This document shows, piece after piece, positions 1 through 8,096 of a DNA stretch of 64,000 bases (positions are counted from its first letter, which is position 1; each line of letters begins with the position of its first letter). The position numbers were made by a program, and so were the translations under genes. The notes beneath the pieces were generated by a model, which was not told where the DNA came from, searched no databases, and saw nothing but the letters and a program-made list of their open reading frames with translations. The stretch covers positions 115,966 to 179,965 of the forward strand of contig CALXNZ010000003.1 in assembly GCA_944389885.1 (NCBI GenBank), read 5' to 3'. This stretch comes from an uncultured Opitutales bacterium (GTDB lineage Bacteria; Verrucomicrobiota; Verrucomicrobiia; Opitutales; Intestinicryptomonadaceae).

Positions 1-752
1 CCTCCCGCGATTTGATTCAGCGAGAATATTGAGAGCAGGCGGGTAGCTCCGCTGGCGTTTTTTAATTTCATTATGTCTCGCAACCCTTTGAACCACTCGA
101 CTTTTTGGGTAGATTGTTTTAGGGGGCGCGCACGCCTGCTCCCATATGTCACATTTAACACCGGAATTGTCACGGAGAAGCATATCGCGAGAACAAAAAA
201 CGGTATGCTCCAAGCCAGAGTCGTGGCATTCTCGTCTATCATTGACGCCGAAAATGCAGGGCCGAGTATAAATCCGAGGCTCATCGCCAAGAGCGTCATT
301 CCAAGATATCTGTTCTTTTGGGCTTGAGTGGAGCATTTGTCGAGGAGCGCCGCTTGTATCACCCCGTCAACCCCGGCGGTAGCCCCCACCAAAATGCGTC
401 CCACTATAAATATGGGCAGGCTGAGAAACTCCATGCCGAATCCTTGGGCTATGCTTCCCGCCACAGTTCCTATAAGCGCGGCGGTCAATATCGGCTTGCG
501 CCCTATCGTGTCGGATAGTGAACCCAGCAAAGGCGCGCATATGAATATTGCTATCGGATATATCGCCAGGCTTATTCCGTAGAAAAATTTGTGCAGCCGC
601 GGGGAAAATCCCAAGAGCATATCGTGCGCTTCCGATATCGGAGATGCGAGCGTTGGCGCCAGCACAGGTATAACCATGCTCTCGCATATCATATGGAAAA
701 ATAGGATAGCGAGCAACGCTGTGGCGAGTGTTCTATCCGGGGATTTTTGCAT
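1..752 (-). CDS. MFS drug/solute transporter, partial (C-terminal part lies beyond the window)
   Basis: Translating the minus strand from the ATG at 752 gives 250 residues with no stop before base 1, so the gene runs off the window edge. The product is an inner-membrane major facilitator. Hydrophobic segments alternate with short loops, and the loop after the second helix carries the diagnostic motif A, GSLSDTIGRK, at residues 77-86. A second conserved stretch, GFILGP, follows in what should be helix 5. The overall pattern (early motif A, then GRILVGATAG) resembles the TetA/Bcr drug:H+ antiporter subfamily, but the substrate cannot be told from sequence. No Shine-Dalgarno is visible. It reads away from the porin-like gene's terminator and is probably monocistronic. 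Family is confident, specificity is not. Confidence 0.85.
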   Translation of the reverse strand, partial: MQKSPDRTLATALLAILFFHMICESMVIPVLAPTLASPISEAHDMLLGFSPRLHKFFYGISLAIYPIAIFICAPLLGSLSDTIGRKPILTAALIGTVAGSIAQGFGMEFLSLPIFIVGRILVGATAGVDGVIQAALLDKCSTQAQKNRYLGMTLLAMSLGFILGPAFSASMIDENATTLAWSIPFFVLAICFSVTIPVLNVTYGSRRARPLKQSTQKVEWFKGLRDIMKLKNASGATRLLSIFSLNQIAG

Positions 753-793
753 ACTTTAAACGGCGATTGTTTTTTATTATTTTGGTAAAGCAA

Positions 794-817
794 ACGGCGC
801 GGCATAAGCCGCGCCGT
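794..817 (-). terminator. Hairpin terminator after the porin-like gene
   Basis: A perfect 10-bp GC-rich stem (ACGGCGCGGC, loop of 4, GCCGCGCCGT) lies 27 bases past the stop codon of the gene ending at 844. On the minus strand it is followed by a mixed T-rich stretch rather than a clean U tract, so it may be only moderately efficient. It separates the porin-like gene from the MFS gene. Confidence 0.6.
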
Positions 818-843
818 GCATTTTCAGATAAAAACCTTAAGCC

Positions 844-1770
844 TTAGAATCCGAAGCTTACTTTGGCTCCGAACCAAAGGTTGCGCTCACGGCCACAAAG
901 TTCGGCATGGTCCACAGGTTCGCCTTCATTGCCGCCGTCGCGCTGCGAGTAGCGTATACCGCCGCTTATCGTGCAGTAGTCTGTGAGGGCGTAAGCTATA
1001 TCGGCGCTGGCTCCATAATAGAAATAGGATACACCGGCGTTATCTATGCCGTCTATATCACCGTATTTGCGTCCCGCGCTGAGGTAGCCGCCGTAGAGAT
1101 TGAGGGGCATGGTGAGCTTGTCGTTGTCTATTACCCATTCTCCTATCGGAGCTTCATAACCTATGGAAATCTCAACTACCTGCTGTTTCAATACCCAGTT
1201 GTAGAAGTAGTAGGCAGACGGATTGAGGTTGATTCCAAGGTAGGAAGAGGTGTCCACCGTCACTCCGCAGTAAACTTCCATGTCGCGCGAAACCGATTCG
1301 GATTCGGAAGTCACTTCCGGGTACCAGTAGTAAATATAGCCTACGTCGAATGTCACGGCGCCGTATGTATAAGTGGCTCCGGCGTAGATATCGAGTTCTG
1401 TGAGCTCGTCTTTTTTGGAGCCTTGTACGGGGGACGTGTACCAACCGCCGGCATAGATGTCTATTCCGTATATGGGATAGGCGAACTCAAGTCCGGGTTG
1501 TATGCTGTGCCCGGCGTATTTCTCGCCGCGGAATACATATTCCGACTCGTAGCCTATGGTCGCCGATACGCTAAGCAATGATAGCGACAGTTCCGGAGTG
1601 TAATCCTTATATTCGACGACATCTCCGCCAAGAACCGTCGTAGTGGGAGTGGTTGATTCCCCTACGCTCGCCGTCACGCCGTTTGGAAGAGCCGCAACTT
1701 CCTGTGCGCTCGCGCAGTTCATAGCTGCGGCTGCCGTAATAGCAATAATTCCTGTTAGGATTTTTTTCAT
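844..1770 (-). CDS. Outer-membrane beta-barrel protein, TorF-like putative porin family
   Basis: 308 residues with a clear Sec signal peptide (MKK, hydrophobic core, cleavage near ASAQE at about residue 23). The mature part has alternating aromatic/polar strands: SATIGYESEYVFRGEKYAG near residues 70-88, then ELDIYAGATYTYG, and ends in WFGAKVSFGF. A terminal phenylalanine preceded by alternating hydrophobic residues is the usual recognition signal for the BAM complex. The 'EYVFRG...' start followed by 'IYAGGWYTS' resembles the TIGR02001 (Gcw_chp/TorF) group of small porins. The cargo is unknown. Its proximity to ahcY (stop 65 bases upstream) does not suggest a functional link. Barrel topology is confident; the family name is less so. 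Confidence 0.65.
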   Translation of the reverse strand: MKKILTGIIAITAAAAMNCASAQEVAALPNGVTASVGESTTPTTTVLGGDVVEYKDYTPELSLSLLSVSATIGYESEYVFRGEKYAGHSIQPGLEFAYPIYGIDIYAGGWYTSPVQGSKKDELTELDIYAGATYTYGAVTFDVGYIYYWYPEVTSESESVSRDMEVYCGVTVDTSSYLGINLNPSAYYFYNWVLKQQVVEISIGYEAPIGEWVIDNDKLTMPLNLYGGYLSAGRKYGDIDGIDNAGVSYFYYGASADIAYALTDYCTISGGIRYSQRDGGNEGEPVDHAELCGRERNLWFGAKVSFGF

Positions 1771-1835
1771 TTCGTTAGCAATGTAGTTTGTTTTTGTTGT
1801 TTAGTCCCTCGGAACACCATGTTCTCCGGAAAATT

Positions 1836-3245
1836 TTAGTATCTATAGAAGTCAGGCTTGAAGGGGCCCTCTTGCTTAACTCCAATATAGTCTGCCTGCT
1901 TCTTTGTGAGCTTTGTAAGCTTTGCTCCTATGCGTTCAAGATGCAGCCTCGCGACTTCCTCGTCGAGCTTCTTAGGCAATATGTAAACTTTGTTTTCATA
2001 CTTGCCGCGATTTTCCCACAAATCGAGCTGAGCAAGGGTCTGGTTCGTAAAAGAATTACTCATTACAAATGAAGGATGCCCGGTGGCGCAACCCAAATTG
2101 ACAAGGCGACCCTCCGCCAAAAGGAATATGGAATGTCCGTCCGGGAAGGTGTATTTGTCAACCTGCGGCTTGATATTTGTCCGCTTTATCTTCGGGAACG
2201 ATTGGAGCTTGGCTACTTGTATCTCGCTGTCGAAATGTCCGATATTGCACAATATGGCCTGATCCTTCATCTTTTTCATGTGGTCTATTGTGATGATGTC
2301 GCAGTTGCCTGTTGTGGTCACGAAAATATCGGCAAACGGCAGGGCGTCTTCCACTGTCATTACTCTATATCCCTCCATGGCGGCTTGTAGCGCGCATATG
2401 GGGTCTATCTCCGAAACTACTATTGTGGCTCCAAGCCCCTTTAGAGCCTGCACGCAACCTTTGCCTACGTCGCCGTATCCGCAAACCATTGCGGTCTTTC
2501 CGGCTATCATAACGTCGGTGGCGCGTTTTATCCCATCTACAAGGGATTCCCTGCATCCGTAAATGTTGTCGAATTTGCTCTTTGTGACGGAGTCGTTCAC
2601 ATTTATGGCGGGGAAGAGCAACTTGTTGTCGGCCGCCCTTTGATAGAGCCTATGTACGCCGGTAGTCGTTTCTTCGGACACGCCCACTATTTCTTTGGCG
2701 ACTTTATGCCAATGTTGCTTGTCGTTCTTGTAAATTTTCTTTAGAAGCTTTTTTATGACTTCTTCTTCGTGGGAATCCGATGGAGAATCCACCCATTTAT
2801 CTCCGTTTTCAAGCTCATAGCCTTTGTGTATGAGGAGCGTGGCGTCGCCACCGTCGTCAACTATCAGTTGAGGCCCTTTGCCGTTCTTCCATGTGAGGGC
2901 TTTGAATGTGCAATCCCAGTATTCTTCAAGGCTTTCGCCTTTCCAGGCAAATACTGACACTCCAGCCTTCGCCATTGCCGCCGCTGCATGGTCCTGCGTG
3001 GAGAAAATGTTGCAACTTGCCCAGCGAACGTCCGCGCCGAGTTCTTTTAGCGTTTCTATCAGCACGGCGGTCTGGATTGTCATATGCAAAGATCCGCTTA
3101 TGCGAACACCTTTTAAAGGCTTCTTTGCCGCGTATTTTTTGCGCAAGGCCATAAGTCCGGGCATTTCGTGTTCGGCTATCTCAATTTCTTTTCTACCGAA
3201 TGCCGCGAGTTTTATGTCTGCTACCTTGTAATCGTTTTTTGCCAT
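1836..3245 (-). CDS. ahcY: Adenosylhomocysteinase (SAH hydrolase)
   Basis: 469 residues, the usual length for bacterial enzymes with the extra ~40-residue insert. It hydrolyses S-adenosylhomocysteine reversibly to adenosine and homocysteine in the cytosol, relieving product inhibition of methyltransferases. The NAD-binding loop GYGDVGKG is at about residues 256-263. N-terminal substrate-binding features include [17 protein letters not shown] and the [14 protein letters not shown] stretch. The C-terminus DFYRY is the conserved end that reaches the neighbouring subunit's NAD. metK lies directly upstream on the same strand, so synthesis and recycling of the SAM cycle are adjacent, although a strong terminator-like hairpin separates them. 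No Shine-Dalgarno precedes the ATG. Confidence 0.97.
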   Translation of the reverse strand: MAKNDYKVADIKLAAFGRKEIEIAEHEMPGLMALRKKYAAKKPLKGVRISGSLHMTIQTAVLIETLKELGADVRWASCNIFSTQDHAAAAMAKAGVSVFAWKGESLEEYWDCTFKALTWKNGKGPQLIVDDGGDATLLIHKGYELENGDKWVDSPSDSHEEEVIKKLLKKIYKNDKQHWHKVAKEIVGVSEETTTGVHRLYQRAADNKLLFPAINVNDSVTKSKFDNIYGCRESLVDGIKRATDVMIAGKTAMVCGYGDVGKGCVQALKGLGATIVVSEIDPICALQAAMEGYRVMTVEDALPFADIFVTTTGNCDIITIDHMKKMKDQAILCNIGHFDSEIQVAKLQSFPKIKRTNIKPQVDKYTFPDGHSIFLLAEGRLVNLGCATGHPSFVMSNSFTNQTLAQLDLWENRGKYENKVYILPKKLDEEVARLHLERIGAKLTKLTKKQADYIGVKQEGPFKPDFYRY

Positions 3246-3300
3246 ATTCGTTTTTTTTGACGGGTTGCAAATAAAAGACTATTGTATTTATTTTTTAAAT

Positions 3301-3343
3301 AAAAAAATGACCCCATTTCACTGATTTTTCAGTGTCGGAGTCA
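3301..3343 (-). terminator. Rho-independent terminator between metK and ahcY
   Basis: On the minus strand a two-part stem forms: an outer TGACTCC/GGGGTCA (one mismatch) enclosing a perfect CACTGA-AAAA-TCAGTG inner stem, followed directly by seven T residues. This is a good intrinsic terminator placed after metK and before ahcY, so ahcY probably needs its own promoter or read-through. Confidence 0.75.
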
Positions 3344-3347
3344 AAAG

Positions 3348-3379
3348 TGCGGGGATCCGAACCCTGCGGGTCCCCGCAA
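3348..3379 (-). other. Second stem-loop just upstream of the metK terminator
   Basis: An 8-bp perfect stem (TGCGGGGA / TCCCCGCA) encloses a 16-base loop, beginning 17 bases after the metK stop and ending 4 bases before the terminator stem. It could protect the metK mRNA 3' end or be part of a composite terminator. It does not match any SAM or SAH riboswitch consensus that I can recall. Confidence 0.5.
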
Positions 3380-3395
3380 ATGTCTGCGCGGCGTA

Positions 3396-4571
3396 TTATT
3401 CCAAACCGGCCAACTTGCGGAGCTTGCCGGCCATATCTACGCTTTCCCAGGGCAAATCAGCCTTTGTGAAATGCCCGTAATTGGTGGTCTTGCGGTAAAT
3501 TGGGCGCAGCAGATCGAGCTGTTTTACGATATCGGCGGGTTTAAAGCTAAACGCAGCTCTTACGGCTTTTTCAATGACATCGTCGCCGACTTTGCCGGTT
3601 CCGAACGTTTCGATGGCTATGCTTAGCGGTTGAGGATGTCCTATTGCGTAGGCTACTTGTATCTCGCATTTGTCCGCGAGCTTAGCCGCGACTATGTTTT
3701 TTGCGACCCAACGGCACATGTAAGCGGCCGAGCGGTCAACTTTGCTGGGATCTTTTCCGGAAAATGCTCCGCCTCCGTGCCTGCCGTAGCCGCCGTAGCT
3801 GTCAACTATTATTTTTCTGCCTGTGAGCCCCGAGTCGCCTTGCGGGCCTCCCACTACGAAATTGCCGGTCGGGTTTACGAGAAATTGAGTCTTGGGTGTT
3901 AACAGCTTCTTTGGGAGAACTTTTTTTACCACTTTTTCGACTATATATTTTTCAATGGTGTCGTGGTTGATTCCAGCGGCGTGCTGCGTGGATACTACTA
4001 CATTTTCTATATATGCCGGCTTATTGTTCTCGTAGGCCACAGCGACCTGGCTTTTGCAATCTGGGCGCAACCATTTAGGGCCCTTGCCGCTCTTGCGTTG
4101 TTTTGCAAGTTCCGTGAGAATCCTATGGGCAAACATTATCGCCGCGGGCATATATTCGGGCGTTTCGTTTGTGGCGTAGCCGAACATTATGCCTTGATCC
4201 CCGGCGCCCTGTTCCGCGGTTTTTTTGCCTTTTGCCTTGCGGGCGTCAACGCCCTGGGCTATGTCTGGGGATTGTTTTGTTAATAGGTTGGTTATAAATA
4301 CTTTATCGGAATGGAAAACGTCGTCGTCGTTTACATATCCGATTTCTCTTATGGCGTTGCGGACTATTTTTTCGTAGTCGAGTTTTGCTTTTGTGGTTAT
4401 TTCTCCGGCAACTATTACACAATTACTCTTGACGAGAGTTTCACAGGCGACGCGGCTGAGTTTGTCTTGTTCGAGGCATGCGTCGAGAATGCTGTCGGAT
4501 ATATAATCGGCAACTTTGTCGGGATGTCCTTCGCCGACCGATTCCGATGAGAATACGAATTTATCTGTCAT
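3396..4571 (-). CDS. metK: S-adenosylmethionine synthetase
   Basis: 391 residues from the chosen ATG. It makes SAM from methionine and ATP. Signature motifs are present: GEGHPDK near the N-terminus (ATP/methionine site), [11 protein letters not shown] in the middle, and [18 protein letters not shown] in the second half (phosphate and Mg/K binding). An upstream in-frame ATG at 4610 would add 13 residues ([13 protein letters not shown]) that family members lack, so [15 protein letters not shown] at 4571 is preferred. Between the FkbM gene and metK there is a weak promoter-like pair (TTGTAC, 17 bases, TACAAA on the minus strand). ahcY follows downstream. Confidence 0.97.
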   Translation of the reverse strand: MTDKFVFSSESVGEGHPDKVADYISDSILDACLEQDKLSRVACETLVKSNCVIVAGEITTKAKLDYEKIVRNAIREIGYVNDDDVFHSDKVFITNLLTKQSPDIAQGVDARKAKGKKTAEQGAGDQGIMFGYATNETPEYMPAAIMFAHRILTELAKQRKSGKGPKWLRPDCKSQVAVAYENNKPAYIENVVVSTQHAAGINHDTIEKYIVEKVVKKVLPKKLLTPKTQFLVNPTGNFVVGGPQGDSGLTGRKIIVDSYGGYGRHGGGAFSGKDPSKVDRSAAYMCRWVAKNIVAAKLADKCEIQVAYAIGHPQPLSIAIETFGTGKVGDDVIEKAVRAAFSFKPADIVKQLDLLRPIYRKTTNYGHFTKADLPWESVDMAGKLRKLAGLE

Positions 4572-4637
4572 AATGGGGTGTGAGTGTGGATTATTGCTTT
4601 TGTATTTCAAGTAAAATAAACGTACAAAAATGCGCTG

Positions 4638-5366
4638 TTAATCAAAAAGCTTGGTTTGGAAAAACGTAAATTCTTCCTGATTTGCGGCGGAGTACACAAG
4701 GGAAAATCCGCAATCTTTTAGGATTCTGAATATGTGTTTGGTTCTCTTGACGAGGTTTTTGTCGAATCTAAAATGAAATTCAACGCATATTTGGTTTATA
4801 TTTTTTAGGACTCCGTGTGCCGCCAGGCTTTCAAGAACTTCGTACTCATTGCCTTCTATGTCCATTTTTAGGAGATCTATTCTTTCATGCCCGAATTTCC
4901 GCATGAGAAATTCGATTGAATGGCAGGGCACCTCTATGGTGTCGGTCGAAGTCCCGTCATTTTCTATAAGGCTGCCGGATACATGATTTTGGTTCTTTGG
5001 AAGGTGAAATTTCTTAATTCCGTCGTCTGCCGCCAAAGCGTATGGATAGACTTTTATCAATGGCAAATTTTTCGCTTCCTTTTCCACAAATTTTAGGGAT
5101 TTTGGAGTGGGGTCAAAAGCGTAAACTGTGCAGTTGTGCAGACGCGCTATATCAGATTCAAAACGTATGTCCTCTCCGAGCCCGAAAGAGTACACTATGC
5201 TGTCTTCTTTAAGATTATCCGGGATTATTCTCCAGTGACATTCTTTTGAGCCGTATGATTTTGTTTGGCGCTTATATGCAAACTCAAATATAGATTTCCC
5301 AAACAGATATCTGATAAAGGACCTTGTCCAGCGATATCCATTCAAAAGACTTTCCACTGTTTTCAT
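4638..5366 (-). CDS. FkbM-family SAM-dependent methyltransferase
   Basis: 242 residues. A Rossmann-type methyltransferase with the FkbM pattern: SAM-binding loop YSFGLGEDIRFE around residues 60-70 (a variant of the usual VGAN...), the acidic ribose contact in VYAFDPTP, and the hallmark DLLKMDIEGNEYEVLE in the second half. The family O-methylates sugars or small molecules, often surface polysaccharides; the substrate here is unknown. There is no signal peptide, so it is cytosolic. It lies upstream of metK on the same strand (67-base gap) and diverges from lptG. A link to SAM supply by co-transcription is possible but unproven. Confidence 0.85.
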   Translation of the reverse strand: MKTVESLLNGYRWTRSFIRYLFGKSIFEFAYKRQTKSYGSKECHWRIIPDNLKEDSIVYSFGLGEDIRFESDIARLHNCTVYAFDPTPKSLKFVEKEAKNLPLIKVYPYALAADDGIKKFHLPKNQNHVSGSLIENDGTSTDTIEVPCHSIEFLMRKFGHERIDLLKMDIEGNEYEVLESLAAHGVLKNINQICVEFHFRFDKNLVKRTKHIFRILKDCGFSLVYSAANQEEFTFFQTKLFD

Positions 5367-5441
5367 TCATAAAATTAAAAATAATTCGGCCCCTATATTG
5401 TCAACATTATTGAGGCGTTTTTTATATCGGGAATAATTTTG

Positions 5442-5470
5442 TTGAAAGAAGGACGGCTTTTTGGAATAGT
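5442..5470 (+). promoter_or_regulatory. Possible promoter for the LptF/G permease gene
   Basis: TTGAAA (5442-5447), a 17-base spacer and AATAGT (5465-5470) lie 17 bases before the ATG at 5488. The spacing is right but the -10 is imperfect. No Shine-Dalgarno lies between it and the start codon. Confidence 0.35.
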
Positions 5471-5487
5471 GCACAGGCTTTTACCAT

Positions 5488-6600
5488 ATGAAGATTCTCG
5501 ACCGCTACATATTGTTAGAATGGATTAAGATTTTTGCCATCGCTCTCGGAGTGACTCTCGGCATATTGGTAATGCACGATATGTACGGAAATCTGGGGCA
5601 TCTCATAGAATGGGGGACGTCCACTGAACAAATTCTTCTGTATTACGTTCTCTTTATTCCAACTCTGATTCCCCTTGTATTGCCCATAAGCCTTCTTCTA
5701 TCTCTTATATATCTGTTGGGGTCGCTGCACCGCAACAACGAAATTACCGCTATGAGAGCTTCGGGCATGAACGTGTTTAGAATAACGCGTTCCCTGTGGA
5801 TTGTGGGGTTCCTTCTTTCAATCCTGATGCTGTGGCTCACTGCGAGCGTAATTCCCCAAGCAAAGCAGGATTCGCGCCTAATATATGAATCGGCCAGATT
5901 CGCCGACCAACTTAAAACTACCGACGCCTCGCGCGTGGGGCTCGTTCCCCAACTCGGCTTTAACAATCGCCGCGACGGGCGCTTATGGTATATGAATTCT
6001 TTTAGCCAGGTGACAAATCGGGCCCACGGTGTTAGCATTTCGGTTCTCGACAAAGAGGGGAGGGAGGCGTCCCGCATAATGGCGCGCGAAGGCGTTTACG
6101 ACGATGTCGATAAATGCTGGTACTTTCTCGACGGGCATGTGTCTGTCTTAAATCCGGAGACGCGCCGTACCATATCCGCCAAAGGATTTGAAAAGCTATA
6201 CTTCCGCGACTTCAAAGAGAATCCGAAAATTATGGTTCTCTCCATGAAAAATCCCAAGGATTTGTCGCTGTTTGAGACAAAACTTTTAATAGACGCCCTC
6301 CACGACGATTCCGCTCCGGAATCCCTGCCGTATTTAGTCAGATGGTATTCCATATGGGCGAGCTCTTTCGTATGTATAATAGTTGTGGCAATTGCCATAC
6401 CGTTTTCCGTGTCCGGGGTTCGCACAAATCCCATGGTTGGGGTCTCAAAGACTGTGGGCCTATTTTTCCTGTATTATATTATAGACAGCATATTGACCGC
6501 TATGGGGGGCAGGGGAATTATATCGCCCTTGGCGGCGGCTGTGATACCCAACGCAGCAATGTTGGTTTTTGCGCTGTCGCTATATAGAAAAGCAATTTAA
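5488..6600 (+). CDS. LptF/LptG-family LPS-export permease
   Basis: 370 residues of the YjgP/YjgQ family. The order is typical: an N-terminal amphipathic start MKILDRYILLEWIKIF, three membrane helices within residues ~12-130, a periplasmic beta-jellyroll of about 150 residues, and three helices at the C-terminus. The conserved SLLHRNNEITAMRASG-type coupling loop is present (GSLHRNNEITAMRASGMN, about residues 80-97) and contacts the LptB ATPase. It works at the inner membrane to extract LPS. No second LptF/G copy or lptB is in the window. Its 3' end is 13 bases before purD, suggesting co-transcription. Whether it is LptF or LptG cannot be decided from the sequence alone. Confidence 0.9.
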   Translation: MKILDRYILLEWIKIFAIALGVTLGILVMHDMYGNLGHLIEWGTSTEQILLYYVLFIPTLIPLVLPISLLLSLIYLLGSLHRNNEITAMRASGMNVFRITRSLWIVGFLLSILMLWLTASVIPQAKQDSRLIYESARFADQLKTTDASRVGLVPQLGFNNRRDGRLWYMNSFSQVTNRAHGVSISVLDKEGREASRIMAREGVYDDVDKCWYFLDGHVSVLNPETRRTISAKGFEKLYFRDFKENPKIMVLSMKNPKDLSLFETKLLIDALHDDSAPESLPYLVRWYSIWASSFVCIIVVAIAIPFSVSGVRTNPMVGVSKTVGLFFLYYIIDSILTAMGGRGIISPLAAAVIPNAAMLVFALSLYRKAI

Positions 6601-6613
6601 ACGTTTCTGTAAA

Positions 6614-7900
6614 ATGGATAAAAAACTAAAAGTATTACTTATTGGCAGCGGCGGCCGCGAGCACGCCATAGTTAAAGCGATTAAAAATTCGCCCATTCTT
6701 TCGGAGTTGGTTTGCGCTCCAGGGAACGGAGGCATTGCCCGAGATTGCAAAACGGTCGATATCTCCGCCGAAAATATTGATAAAATAGTGAAGTACGCCG
6801 TTTCGGAAAAGTTTGACCTTGTAATAAGCGGCCCTGAAGTTCCGCTATCGCTGGGATTGGGCGACAAGCTCCGCGAAGTCGGCATACCCGTTTACGGGCC
6901 TTCTAAGAACGGAGCTCTTTTGGAGGCAAGCAAGGCGTTCTCTAAGGATTTTATGAAAAGAAACGCCATTCCTACCGCCGAAGGAGTCAGCTTTACCTCT
7001 TTTCAAGAAGCCTCAAAATATATAGAGTCTGTACAGCATCGCGTAGTAATAAAGGCGAGCGGATTGGCTGCCGGCAAGGGCGTAGTTCTGCCGGAGACCA
7101 AAGAAGAGGCGCTTGAAGCGGCTCGCGAAATGCTCGAAGGCGGCATGTTCGGGGAAAGCGGAAGGGAAATTGTCGTCGAAGAACGCATGGAGGGCGAAGA
7201 AGCCAGTATAATGCTGGTCGTCTGCGGCCGAAAATACGTTATGCTCCCGGCGAGCCAGGATCATAAAAGGGTCGGAGATGGCGACACCGGGCCGAATACC
7301 GGCGGCATGGGGGCGTATGCCCCGGCGGCCGTTGCAAACGCCTCGGTCCTTGCCGACGTTCGTTCAAATATAGTGGAGCCAACCCTCGCGGCCCTCGAAA
7401 AAGAAGGTATAGATTACCGCGGCACTCTGTATGTGGGAATTATGATTACCAAGAGCGGGGCGAAGGTCGTGGAATTCAACGTCCGCTTTGGAGATCCGGA
7501 ATGCCAGGTTTTGATGCCGCTAATATCGTCGGACGCATTGGAGATGCTTTATGACACCGCGTGCGGCAGGCTAAATCCGGATTCCGTAAAAATAGGCGGC
7601 GGATTTGCCACTATAGTGGTCGTATGCGCAAAAGGGTATCCGGGATCGTATCCTAAAGGTTGTGAAATCGTTTTGCCGAATTCGGATTCAATTCCAAAAG
7701 ACTCATGGATAATCCATGCGGGGACTAAGGCCCAGAACGGTAAAATATTGTCTGCCGGAGGACGAGTTTTGGGATTGGTCGGCAAAGACTTAACATTGCG
7801 CGGAGCATTGAAAAAGTCGTACGGGCTCGCGGAGATGATAGATTTTCCCGACGGATTTTATCGCAAAGATATCGCCCATAGGGAGCTTGAGCGCGGGTAG
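6614..7900 (+). CDS. purD: Phosphoribosylamine-glycine ligase (GARS)
   Basis: 428 residues. It joins glycine to 5-phosphoribosylamine with ATP, the second step of purine synthesis, using the product of purF encoded next door. Visible are the N-terminal LLIGSGGREHAI motif, the ATP-grasp region (KASGLAAGKGVVLP around residue 145), the HKRVGDGDTGPNTGGMGAY signature, and EFNVRFGDPECQ (metal ligands). The ATG at 6614 is preferred over an earlier in-frame ATG at 6569 that overlaps the permease gene and adds 15 residues not typical of the family. purF follows after a 196-base gap with no clear terminator. Confidence 0.97.
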   Translation: MDKKLKVLLIGSGGREHAIVKAIKNSPILSELVCAPGNGGIARDCKTVDISAENIDKIVKYAVSEKFDLVISGPEVPLSLGLGDKLREVGIPVYGPSKNGALLEASKAFSKDFMKRNAIPTAEGVSFTSFQEASKYIESVQHRVVIKASGLAAGKGVVLPETKEEALEAAREMLEGGMFGESGREIVVEERMEGEEASIMLVVCGRKYVMLPASQDHKRVGDGDTGPNTGGMGAYAPAAVANASVLADVRSNIVEPTLAALEKEGIDYRGTLYVGIMITKSGAKVVEFNVRFGDPECQVLMPLISSDALEMLYDTACGRLNPDSVKIGGGFATIVVVCAKGYPGSYPKGCEIVLPNSDSIPKDSWIIHAGTKAQNGKILSAGGRVLGLVGKDLTLRGALKKSYGLAEMIDFPDGFYRKDIAHRELERG

Positions 7901-8096
7901 GCAATTTTTATAGGCGCATTGCGCAATTCTGCGAATTTTGTAATTGTCGCTGTTTTGCCCATTATTCCGACTCTTTCGCAAAAATTTCCTTTTGAATCTG
8001 GGCTATTTTGGAAAATGCCTTGAATCAAAAAAATTTTCGATAAGACTTGCCAACTGACACAGGCTGTAAAAAATCCATAAACAATTTTTATCATAT
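7901..8096. other. Intergenic region purD-purF without a recognised element
   Basis: 196 AT-rich bases with no open frame of note. I looked for a purine riboswitch core and for a clean terminator hairpin and saw neither. It ends in an A/T-rich leader lacking a Shine-Dalgarno before the purF ATG. Confidence 0.4.

Noticed and set aside
907..1581. 224-residue plus-strand open frame antisense to the porin-like gene
   Set aside because: It mirrors a real minus-strand gene with signal peptide and barrel pattern and shows no domain of its own.
3348..3379. tRNA fragment (T-arm-like GGGTTCGGATCCC)
   Set aside because: Only a three-base stem would close the T-loop and no D-arm or anticodon arm lies nearby; a simple stem-loop explains it.
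3246..3395. SAM or SAH riboswitch between metK and ahcY
   Set aside because: Only ordinary hairpins with a T tract are visible; no consensus core of the known classes.
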